A DNA stretch of 5,475 nt from NCBI GenBank assembly GCA_016302625.1, contig JAEDNG010000066.1, forward strand, positions 1 to 5,475, given 5' to 3'. Positions 1 to 5,475 of this stretch are shown piece by piece (positions within the stretch are counted from its first letter, which is position 1; every line of letters starts with the position of its first letter). Both the position numbers and the translations under genes were made by a program. The DNA comes from Clostridiaceae bacterium (GTDB lineage: Bacteria > Bacillota > Clostridia > Oscillospirales > Acutalibacteraceae). The notes beneath the pieces are model-generated. The model had not been told where the DNA came from and did no database searches. It saw nothing but the letters and a program-made list of their open reading frames with translations.

Positions 1-449
1 TTGTTACTAAAGCCGCGGATACGCTTAAAAGCTTCGGCGTACCCTTTGAGGTGCACGTTTTCTCGGCTCACCGCACACCGGCGGAGGCTAAGGAATTTAG
101 TGTTAACGCCCGCAAAAACGGTTTCGGCGCTATAATCGCCGCGGCGGGAATGGCGGCTCACCTTGCGGGAGCTATAGCCGCTAACACTACCCTTCCCGTT
201 ATCGGAATACCCATTAAATCAGCAGGCTTAGGCGGTATTGACGCGCTGCTTTCAACCGTGCAGATGCCCTCGGGCATACCTGTCGCTACGGTTGCTATTG
301 ACGGCGCTGTTAATGCCGCTTTGCTGTGCGTGGAAATATTGGCGGTCAGCGACTGCGAATTAGCCGAAAAGCTTGATGACAAGCGCAAAGCCGATTACGA
401 AAAGGTGCTAAGTAAAAACAAGGCTGTCGAAGAGCAGTTCAATATATAA
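1..449 (+). CDS. purE: N5-carboxyaminoimidazole ribonucleotide mutase (class I PurE), 5'-truncated by window edge
   Basis: PurE converts N5-CAIR to CAIR in purine synthesis (cytosolic, octameric in characterised homologues). The reading frame is open from base 3, giving 148 visible residues ending in a TAA stop. The GTG at 51 is an internal valine, not the start. Visible motifs are SAHRTP (visible residues 21-26, containing the conserved active-site His), the AAHLAG segment, PVIGIP, and LLSTVQMPSGIPVATVAI followed by NAALL. Compared with E. coli PurE (169 aa, SAHRTP at 43-48), about 20 N-terminal residues are missing, including the phosphate-binding GSxSD loop. The His-Arg pair in SAHR fits class I (mutase, PurK-dependent); animal-type class II AIR carboxylases have His-Lys there. 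The family call is very safe, and the class call is inference from that one pair. The gene ends 16 bp before purC and looks co-transcribed with it. Confidence 0.96.
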   Translation, partial: VTKAADTLKSFGVPFEVHVFSAHRTPAEAKEFSVNARKNGFGAIIAAAGMAAHLAGAIAANTTLPVIGIPIKSAGLGGIDALLSTVQMPSGIPVATVAIDGAVNAALLCVEILAVSDCELAEKLDDKRKADYEKVLSKNKAVEEQFNI

Positions 450-465
450 AACGGAGGAAATTAAA

Positions 466-1176
466 ATGGAAAAAACAGCACAGCTTTACGAGGGCAAGGC
501 AAAAAAGGTATTTGCCACCGAAAATCCCGAATATGTAATCGTTTCCTACAAGGACGACGCGACTGCACTTGACGGTCTTAAAAAGGGTACTATCACAGGC
601 AAGGGAGTTATCAACAACAGAATGTCAAACTTCCTTTGCCGTTTACTTGAAAAGCAGGGTGTTCCCACCCACTATGTCGAGGAGTTAAACGACCGCGAGA
701 CCGTTGTTAAAAAGGTCAGCATTGTGCCTCTCGAAGTAATTATCCGCAACATTTCGGCAGGCTCCTTTGCAAAGCGTTACGGCGTAGAAGAGGGTATTGT
801 TTTTGACGAGCCGACAATCGAGTTTTCCTACAAAAACGACGATCTGCATGACCCGCTTATCAATGAATATCACGCCCTTGCCTTAAAGCTTGCGACAAAG
901 GAAGAAATCGACACGATTAAATCAATGGCGTTTAAGGTGAACGAAATTTTAAAGGAATACTTCCTCTCTCTTAACGTAAAGTTAGTTGATTTCAAGCTTG
1001 AATTCGGAAGGCTGTCTGACGGCACAATTGTTCTGGCTGACGAAATCTCCCCCGACACCTGCCGCTTTTGGGACGCGGACACAAACGAAAAGCTTGACAA
1101 AGACCGTTTCCGCCGCGATATGGGCGGAGTTGAGGACGCTTACAACGAAATGATGAAAAGAGTATTCGGCGAATAA
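466..1176 (+). CDS. purC: Phosphoribosylaminoimidazole-succinocarboxamide synthase (SAICAR synthetase)
   Basis: PurC is the cytosolic ATP-dependent ligase joining CAIR and aspartate to form SAICAR, directly after PurE in the pathway. The 236 residues match the normal stand-alone bacterial length (E. coli 237). The N-terminal ATP-binding part carries YEGKAKKVF (8-16) and DDATALDG (30-37). The first family signature, VPLEVIIRN followed by GS, lies at 87-100; the second, LVDFKLEFG, at 173-181; and the substrate/metal-site block ADEISPDTCRFWD at 191-203. A GGAGG at 453-457, 8 nt upstream, supports the ATG at 466, and this start gives the full N-terminal LYEGKAKK strand. There is no fusion to purE, unlike animal PAICS, and no truncation. 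Confidence 0.98.
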   Translation: MEKTAQLYEGKAKKVFATENPEYVIVSYKDDATALDGLKKGTITGKGVINNRMSNFLCRLLEKQGVPTHYVEELNDRETVVKKVSIVPLEVIIRNISAGSFAKRYGVEEGIVFDEPTIEFSYKNDDLHDPLINEYHALALKLATKEEIDTIKSMAFKVNEILKEYFLSLNVKLVDFKLEFGRLSDGTIVLADEISPDTCRFWDADTNEKLDKDRFRRDMGGVEDAYNEMMKRVFGE

Positions 1177-1191
1177 TTCTCGGAGGCAAAA

Positions 1192-2625
1192 ATGGGTAAT
1201 TTAAGAGAAGAGTGCGGTGTTTTCGGGGTGTTTTCTCCCGAAACCGCAGATGTAGCGCATACCACCTATTACGGACTTTTCGCGCTTCAGCACCGCGGAC
1301 AGGAATCCTGCGGAATAGTAGTAAACGACGACGGCGTTTTCACCGATTATAAGGACACAGGCCTTGTAAACGATGTTTTTACACCCGATATTATTGACCG
1401 GTTGGGCGAGGGTAACATCGCGGTAGGACATGTGCGCTACGGCACAACGGGATCTAACGACCGCAGTAATGCCCAGCCGATTGTGGTAAATCACATCAAG
1501 GGCAGAATGGCTTTAGCTCACAACGGCAACCTTATAAATTCAGGCGAGCTTAGGAAAGAGCTTGAGCTTCAAGGCTCGATTTTCCACACCACAAGCGATA
1601 CCGAGGTTATTTCCTACATTATAACAAAGGAGCGCATTACCGCCCCCTCGATCGAGCAGGCGGTAAATCAGGCGATGAACAGAATAAAGGGCGCGTATTC
1701 GCTTGTTATAATGTCCCCCTCAAAGCTTATTGCCGTAAGGGACGAAAACGGCTTCCGCCCGCTTTGCTACGGCAAAACGCCTGACGGCAGATATATTGTA
1801 GCCTCCGAAAGCTGTGCGCTTGACGCGGTGGGAGCGGAATTTATACGTGATATTCGCCCGGGCGAAATCGTGGTTTTCGACAAAAACGGTGTGAGAACCA
1901 TAACCGACCATTGCGACAGGACCCCCTGCTCGCTCTGCGTATTTGAGTATATTTATTTTGCCCGCCCGGACTCTGTAATCGACGGCTGTTTAGTACATTC
2001 GGCGCGTATTCGCGCGGGAGCGTTTTTAGCTCTCGAGCATCCCGTTCAGGCGGATGTTGTAATCGGCGTTCCCGATTCAGGCATTGACGCGGCTATCGGC
2101 TATTCAAAGCAGTCGGGTATTCCTTACGAATTAGGCTTTATTAAGAATAAATACATAGGTAGAACCTTTATTGCCCCCGGGCAGAAAAGCCGCGAGGATA
2201 AGGTCAAAATCAAGCTTAACCCGATTTCCGAAATCGCAAAGGGAAAACGCGTTGTGATGATTGACGACTCGATTGTAAGAGGTACTACAAGCGCGCGCAT
2301 TGTTAAGCTTTTGCGCGAGGCAGGCGCTAAAGAAATTCATATGCGCGTTTCAGCCCCGCCCTTTATGAACCCCTGCTACTACGGCACAGACATTGATTCA
2401 AGGGATAATCTTATCGCCTGTCAGCACTCGGTTGAGGAGATCGCAAAGATTATCGGGGTCGACTCTCTCGGATACTTGAGTACCCAAAGCGTTAAGCAGA
2501 TTGCAAAGGGTGTAAACGGCGGAGGATATTGCACTGCCTGCTTTGACGGAAATTATCCTACCGAAATTCCGAAAGCACCTATGAAAAACAGATTTGAAAC
2601 CAAAATCTCTGAAAACAAGGAGTAA
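1192..2625 (+). CDS. purF: Amidophosphoribosyltransferase (glutamine PRPP amidotransferase), [4Fe-4S] type
   Basis: PurF catalyses the first committed step: glutamine plus PRPP gives phosphoribosylamine. It has 477 residues, like B. subtilis PurF (476). Residues 8-240 are the N-terminal nucleophile glutaminase domain. The start MGNLREE is a 7-residue propeptide expected to be removed so that Cys8 of CGVFGVF becomes the catalytic N-terminus. LQHRGQES (32-39), GHVRYGTTGS (79-88), HNGNL (110-114) and SDTEV (135-139) are typical of this domain. The phosphoribosyltransferase domain carries IGVPDSG (291-297) and the PRPP loop VVMIDDSIVRGTTS (354-367). Cys249, Cys395, Cys447 and Cys450 align with the four cluster ligands of the B. 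subtilis enzyme, so an oxygen-sensitive, nucleotide-regulated enzyme is likely. GGAGG at 1182-1186 lies 5 nt before the ATG. The 3' end also holds the ribosome binding site of purM. Confidence 0.98.
   Translation: MGNLREECGVFGVFSPETADVAHTTYYGLFALQHRGQESCGIVVNDDGVFTDYKDTGLVNDVFTPDIIDRLGEGNIAVGHVRYGTTGSNDRSNAQPIVVNHIKGRMALAHNGNLINSGELRKELELQGSIFHTTSDTEVISYIITKERITAPSIEQAVNQAMNRIKGAYSLVIMSPSKLIAVRDENGFRPLCYGKTPDGRYIVASESCALDAVGAEFIRDIRPGEIVVFDKNGVRTITDHCDRTPCSLCVFEYIYFARPDSVIDGCLVHSARIRAGAFLALEHPVQADVVIGVPDSGIDAAIGYSKQSGIPYELGFIKNKYIGRTFIAPGQKSREDKVKIKLNPISEIAKGKRVVMIDDSIVRGTTSARIVKLLREAGAKEIHMRVSAPPFMNPCYYGTDIDSRDNLIACQHSVEEIAKIIGVDSLGYLSTQSVKQIAKGVNGGGYCTACFDGNYPTEIPKAPMKNRFETKISENKE
2617..2622 (+). 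promoter_or_regulatory. Ribosome binding site of purM, embedded in the purF 3' end
   Basis: AAGGAG encodes the last two residues of PurF (Lys-Glu) and is followed directly by its TAA stop, 6 nt before the purM ATG at 2629. Ribosomes terminating purF sit over this site, so purM initiation is probably coupled to purF termination. It fixes the purM start. Confidence 0.85.
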
Positions 2626-2628
2626 GAA

Positions 2629-3669
2629 ATGAATAATTCACAGTCAAAATCCTACGCCGACGCAGGCGTTGATATTACCGCGGGCTACAAAGCGGTAGAG
2701 CTTATGAAAAAGCATATTGCAAGAACAAAGAACGAGGGCTGTCTTGACGATGTCGGCGGCTTCGGCGGTTGTTTCGGTTTGCCCCTAAAAGGAATGGAAG
2801 AGCCTGTATTAGTCAGCGGAACCGACGGTTGCGGAACCAAGGTTAAGCTTGCAATTTTACTTAACAAGCACGACACAATCGGTATCGACGCAGTCGCTAT
2901 GTGCGTAAACGACATTATCTGCTGTGGCGCAAAGCCCCTTTTCTTCCTTGATTATATCGCCTGCGGAAAAAATATTCCCGAAAAAATAGCAGAAATAGTC
3001 AGCGGTGTTGCAGAGGGCTGTGTTCAGTCGGGCGCCGCATTAATAGGCGGTGAAACCGCAGAGCACCCGGGAATGATGCCTATCGACGACTATGACCTTG
3101 CAGGCTTTGCAGTCGGTATTGTTGACAAGAAAAAGATTATCGATAATACTACTATGGAAGAGGGCGATGTGGTTATTGCTCTTCCCTCAAGCGGCGTTCA
3201 CTCAAACGGTTTCTCGCTTGTTCGCAAGGTTTTTGATGTTGAAAACTGTGATTTAACCTCCCCTGTAGAAGAATTAGGCGGAAAGCCGCTCGGCGAGACA
3301 CTCTTAACTCCTACAAAAATTTATGTTAAACCTATTTTAGCTCTTTTAGAGGCTGTCAAGGTCAGAGCTATTTCCCACATTACCGGCGGCGGATTTTACG
3401 AGAATATTCCGAGAAGTATTCCGCAAGGCTTAGGTGCTGAGATTGTAAAGTCAGACATCAGAGTTCTTCCGATTTTCGATTTGATAGCTAAGACAGGCAA
3501 TATCCCCGAGCGCGATATGTTCAATACCTTTAATATGGGTGTCGGTATGAGCGTTGTTGTAGCTAAGGAGGACGCAGACAAGGCCCTCGAAATCCTTAAA
3601 GCCAACGGCGAGGACGCGTATGTTATCGGTAAAATCGTCAAGTCCGACACAAAGGTAACAATTATATGA
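2629..3669 (+). CDS. purM: Phosphoribosylformylglycinamidine cyclo-ligase (AIR synthetase)
   Basis: PurM uses ATP to close FGAM to AIR, the first imidazole ring of the pathway. It is cytosolic, and characterised homologues are dimers of the PurM/PurL/SelD ATPase fold. The 346 residues equal the usual length. Family blocks in order are SYADAGVD (8-15), LVSGTDGCGTK (61-71), DAVAMCVND (87-95), LIGGETAEHPGMM (138-150), LPSSGVHSNGFSLVR (185-199), HITGGGFYENIPR (250-262) and FNMGVGM (301-307). It starts 3 bp after the purF stop and ends in a TGA that overlaps the purN start, so translation is probably coupled on both sides. No missing residues or disruptions are seen. Its substrate comes from an FGAR amidotransferase (PurL or PurSQL) not present in the window. 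Confidence 0.98.
   Translation: MNNSQSKSYADAGVDITAGYKAVELMKKHIARTKNEGCLDDVGGFGGCFGLPLKGMEEPVLVSGTDGCGTKVKLAILLNKHDTIGIDAVAMCVNDIICCGAKPLFFLDYIACGKNIPEKIAEIVSGVAEGCVQSGAALIGGETAEHPGMMPIDDYDLAGFAVGIVDKKKIIDNTTMEEGDVVIALPSSGVHSNGFSLVRKVFDVENCDLTSPVEELGGKPLGETLLTPTKIYVKPILALLEAVKVRAISHITGGGFYENIPRSIPQGLGAEIVKSDIRVLPIFDLIAKTGNIPERDMFNTFNMGVGMSVVVAKEDADKALEILKANGEDAYVIGKIVKSDTKVTII
3651..3669 (+). promoter_or_regulatory. purM/purN coupling site: weak Shine-Dalgarno plus ATGA stop-start overlap
   Basis: The purM TGA (3667-3669) overlaps the purN ATG (3666-3668). The only upstream purine-rich stretch is AAAGG at 3651-3655, 10 nt from the ATG, which is weaker than every other ribosome binding site in the window. 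This suggests that purN translation depends mainly on re-initiation after purM. Confidence 0.75.
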
Positions 3670-4274
3670 GTAAAAAGGTAAATATAGCCGTTTTGGTATC
3701 GGGCGGCGGCACCAATTTGCAGGCGCTTATAAACGCCGAAAAATCGGGCGTTATAAAATCGGGAAAAATTAAGCTTGTAATTTCAAATAACGAAAACGCA
3801 TACGCTCTTAAAAGGGCGCAAAACGCCGAAATAAAAACCGCTGTATGCGTTAAAAAGGGCATTTCGCAGGAGGAATTTGAGCAAAAGCTTGTATCTCTCT
3901 TAGAAGAAAACGGCATTGAGCTTATTATTCTTGCAGGCTTTATGTGCATTTTAAGCGAGAGCTTTACCTCCCAATACCCTAAGCGCATTATTAATGTTCA
4001 CCCCTCGCTTATTCCCTCCTTTTGCGGCAAGGGCTTTTACGGTCTTCACGTGCATGAGGCGGCGCTAAGCTACGGCGTAAAGGTTACGGGCGCTACCGTG
4101 CATTTTGTAAACGAAATACCCGACGGCGGCGAGATTATAATGCAAAAAGCGGTTTATATTGAGGACGGCGACACGCCCGAGACCCTGCAAAAACGGGTTA
4201 TGGAAAACGCGGAATGGGAGATACTTCCCATTTCTGCTGAGAAAGTTTGCAACGATATTTTAAAGGAGAATTGA
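3666..4274 (+). CDS. purN: Phosphoribosylglycinamide formyltransferase (GAR transformylase, folate-dependent)
   Basis: PurN transfers a formyl group from 10-formyltetrahydrofolate to GAR to give FGAR. The 202 residues fit the family (E. coli 212). The phosphate-binding loop VSGGGTNLQALI is at 11-22, ISNNENAYAL at 39-48, and the formyl-transfer core FMCILSESF at 92-100. INVHPSLIPSF (109-119) supplies the catalytic Asn110 and His112, GLHVHEAAL is at 126-134, and TGATVHFV with DGGEII (141-158) supplies Asp153, corresponding to E. coli Asn106, His108 and Asp144. The ATG shares bases with the purM stop (ATGA), and starting here places the Rossmann-strand NIAVLVSGGG at the normal distance from the N-terminus. 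The gene depends on the one-carbon folate pool, unlike formate-dependent PurT. Its last codons contain the Shine-Dalgarno of the next gene. Confidence 0.97.
   Translation: MSKKVNIAVLVSGGGTNLQALINAEKSGVIKSGKIKLVISNNENAYALKRAQNAEIKTAVCVKKGISQEEFEQKLVSLLEENGIELIILAGFMCILSESFTSQYPKRIINVHPSLIPSFCGKGFYGLHVHEAALSYGVKVTGATVHFVNEIPDGGEIIMQKAVYIEDGDTPETLQKRVMENAEWEILPISAEKVCNDILKEN
4264..4268 (+). promoter_or_regulatory. Ribosome binding site deciding the GTG start of purO
   Basis: AGGAG lies within the last purN codons, 7 nt before the GTG at 4276. No ATG exists in this frame near the conserved N-terminus, so this site supports GTG as the true start. It is the only complete gene in the window with a non-ATG start. 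Confidence 0.82.
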
Positions 4275-4275
4275 C

Positions 4276-4995
4276 GTGAATATATACAAGATTAACGACA
4301 TTGGCGAGCTTATAAAGGACAACTCCTATGTCGGCAGAGGAATTGTTATCGGCACTACAGAGGACGGCACTAAAGCGGTGGCGGCTTACTTTATTATGGG
4401 CAGAAGCGAAAACAGCCGCAACAGGGTTTTCACCGAAAAGGACGGCGAGATTAAAACCGAGCCTTTTGACGCGTCAAAGGTAGAAGATCCCTCTCTTATA
4501 ATTTATAATGCGGTAAGAAAATCAGACGACAGCCTTATTGTAACAAACGGCGACCAGACCGATACAATTTTTGATTTAATGAGTGAAGGCAAGTCCTTTA
4601 AGGAGGCGCTTGAAACCCGCCGATTTGAGCCTGACGCCCCCAATTTAACCCCCCGTATAAGCGGTATTTTAAACTTTAAGGACGGCGGCTTTTCCTATGA
4701 AATGAGCATTTTAAAAAGTATTGACGAGCAAGGTTCGGACTGCTGTCGGTATACATTTTCATATCCCTCTAAGGCGGGACTGGGTCATTTTATTCACACC
4801 TATGTCTGTGACGGCAACCCGATTCCCACCTTTCAGGGCGAGCCTGAGCGGGTAAAAATCCCCGACAGCATTGACGAATTTACCGAAACGCTTTGGAATA
4901 ATTTAAACGCGGACAATAAAATTTCACTTTATGTCCGTTATACAGAGCTTGCCACAGGCGAATTTGAGCAGAGACTCATAAACAAAAACAAGTAA
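4276..4995 (+). CDS. purO: IMP cyclohydrolase, archaeal-type (PurO family)
   Basis: This is predicted to catalyse the last ring closure, FAICAR to IMP. The 239-residue protein does not resemble the methylglyoxal-synthase-like cyclohydrolase domain of bacterial PurH. It fits the PurO fold family (IMP_cyclohyd), first described in methanogens. The shared features are an N-terminal YVGRGIVIG (18-26), AYFIMGRSENSRNRVF (37-52), DPSLIIYNAVR (71-81), the hallmark VTNGDQTDTI (89-98; archaeal enzymes have a similar SNG-x2-TDTI), and TPRISGI (125-131). Residues 170-190 contain GHFIHTYVCDGNP-type sequence, and the C-terminal part makes it about 40 residues longer than archaeal PurO (about 200 aa). From memory, such proteins occur in many Clostridia pur operons. 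The GTG start is set by AGGAG 7 nt upstream. Placement between purN and purB strongly supports a purine role, but the activity is inferred. The symbol follows the archaeal family. Confidence 0.88.
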   Translation: MNIYKINDIGELIKDNSYVGRGIVIGTTEDGTKAVAAYFIMGRSENSRNRVFTEKDGEIKTEPFDASKVEDPSLIIYNAVRKSDDSLIVTNGDQTDTIFDLMSEGKSFKEALETRRFEPDAPNLTPRISGILNFKDGGFSYEMSILKSIDEQGSDCCRYTFSYPSKAGLGHFIHTYVCDGNPIPTFQGEPERVKIPDSIDEFTETLWNNLNADNKISLYVRYTELATGEFEQRLINKNK

Positions 4996-4999
4996 GGAG
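4994..4999 (+). promoter_or_regulatory. Ribosome binding site of purB
   Basis: AAGGAG overlaps the purO TAA stop (4993-4995), followed by a T-rich 9-nt spacer and the ATG at 5009. It sets the purB start and keeps it in the same run of tightly packed genes. Confidence 0.82.
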
Positions 5000-5008
5000 T
5001 TTTTTACA

Positions 5009-5475
5009 ATGCCCGATAATAAGGATAATTATATTTCGCCCTTTTCCACCCGCTACGCGTCAAAGGAAATGCAGCATGTTTTTTCGGAAAACTTTAAGTT
5101 CCGCACCTGGAGACGGCTCTGGATTGCCCTTGCAAGAGCCGAAAAGCAGTTGGGGCTTGACATTACCGACGAGCAGATTGCCGAAATGGAGGCTCACAAG
5201 GACGATATAAACTACGAGGTCGCCGAGGAGCGCGAAAAGCAGGTAAGGCATGACGTTATGTCCCATGTTTACGCTTTCGGAAAGCAGTGCCCAAAGGCTG
5301 AGCCTATCATTCATTTAGGGGCTACAAGCTGTTATGTTGGCGACAATACCGACGTTATTATTTTAAGGGAAGCCTCAAATATTATTCAGAAAAAGGCGGC
5401 GCAGGTGCTTAAAAACCTGTCACGATTTGCACTTAAATATAAGTCTCTCCCCTGCCTTGCCTACACCCATTTACA
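5009..5475 (+). CDS. purB: Adenylosuccinate lyase, 3'-truncated by window edge
   Basis: PurB eliminates fumarate from SAICAR (giving AICAR) and from adenylosuccinate (giving AMP), so it works both in the IMP pathway and in the AMP branch. Only the first 155 complete codons are visible. The family usually has about 430-480 residues, so roughly one third is present. The N-terminus reads YISPFSTRYASKEM (8-21), then FRTWRRLWIALA (31-42). RHDVMSHVYAFG (80-91) carries an active-site His. HLGATSCYVGDNTD (102-115) is the substrate-binding loop, and THL at 153-155 is the beginning of the conserved THxQPAQ motif with the candidate catalytic His154. These loops match the human/yeast-like ADSL subgroup better than B. 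subtilis PurB, which has a TSTDVVDT loop. AAGGAG ends 9 nt before the ATG. The reading frame is intact to the window end. Confidence 0.95.
   Translation, partial: MPDNKDNYISPFSTRYASKEMQHVFSENFKFRTWRRLWIALARAEKQLGLDITDEQIAEMEAHKDDINYEVAEEREKQVRHDVMSHVYAFGKQCPKAEPIIHLGATSCYVGDNTDVIILREASNIIQKKAAQVLKNLSRFALKYKSLPCLAYTHL

Noticed and set aside
1912..1942. Cysteine cluster in PurF (Cys241, Cys246, Cys249) as a possible extra metal site
   Set aside because: Cys249 aligns with a known iron-sulfur ligand of B. subtilis-type PurF. The other two lie in a variable linker and form no recognised motif, so they are not enough to claim a new site.
29..3890. Eleven copies of the hexamer AAGCTT, far more than chance expects in 5.5 kb
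   Set aside because: They are scattered with no regular spacing, and many are in-frame Lys-Leu codons (AAG CTT), for example at 369-374. Preferred use of CTT for leucine accounts for them, so they are not a repeat array or uptake signal.
3662..3988. A 108-codon open frame on the - strand opposite purN
   Set aside because: It lies wholly opposite the well-conserved purN frame, has no recognisable motif, and is explained by codon usage of the sense gene. The same applies to the other - strand frames at 158-388, 992-1189, 1201-1494 and 3396-3650.
4996..5008. Run of six T residues between purO and purB as a possible terminator
   Set aside because: No GC-rich inverted repeat precedes it; the upstream sequence is A-rich and contains the purB ribosome binding site. 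It is just the spacer before the start codon.
5060..5314. An 84-codon - strand frame with hydrophobic stretches opposite purB
   Set aside because: The + strand there encodes an intact PurB N-terminus with conserved active-site loops. The apparent hydrophobicity comes from complementing Glu/Lys-rich codons.

Overview
The window is an uninterrupted stretch of a de novo purine biosynthesis operon, all on the + strand. The order is purE (5' end cut off by the window edge), purC, purF, purM, purN, a purO-type IMP cyclohydrolase gene, and purB (3' end cut off). Coding density is close to 100 percent. The gaps are 16, 15, 3, -4 (overlap), 1 and 13 bp, and I see no internal promoter or terminator, so the genes are most simply read as one polycistronic transcript that starts upstream and continues downstream of the window.

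The organism is most likely an anaerobic member of the Clostridia (Bacillota), perhaps a gut or rumen Oscillospiraceae/Lachnospiraceae relative. The reasons are strong GGAGG-type ribosome binding sites, moderate GC, a B. subtilis-type PurF with a short propeptide and four iron-sulfur cysteines, and the purE-C-F-M-N-purO order, which I recall from Clostridia. The genus cannot be fixed from the sequence by eye.

Pathway logic: PurF makes phosphoribosylamine from PRPP and glutamine. PurN formylates GAR, PurM closes the imidazole ring to give AIR, PurE (with PurK if it is the class I enzyme it appears to be) gives CAIR, and PurC gives SAICAR. PurB releases fumarate to give AICAR, and the PurO-like protein closes FAICAR to IMP. 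PurB also acts in the branch from IMP to AMP. Missing from the window are GAR synthetase (PurD), FGAR amidotransferase (PurL or PurSQL), PurK, and an AICAR formyltransferase (PurH or a stand-alone version). These must lie outside it.

The least conventional element is the IMP cyclohydrolase, which belongs to the archaeal-type PurO family rather than the usual bacterial bifunctional PurH. I found no mobile element, CRISPR array, RNA gene, long repeat or sign of an undescribed system. This is an ordinary, intact metabolic operon.
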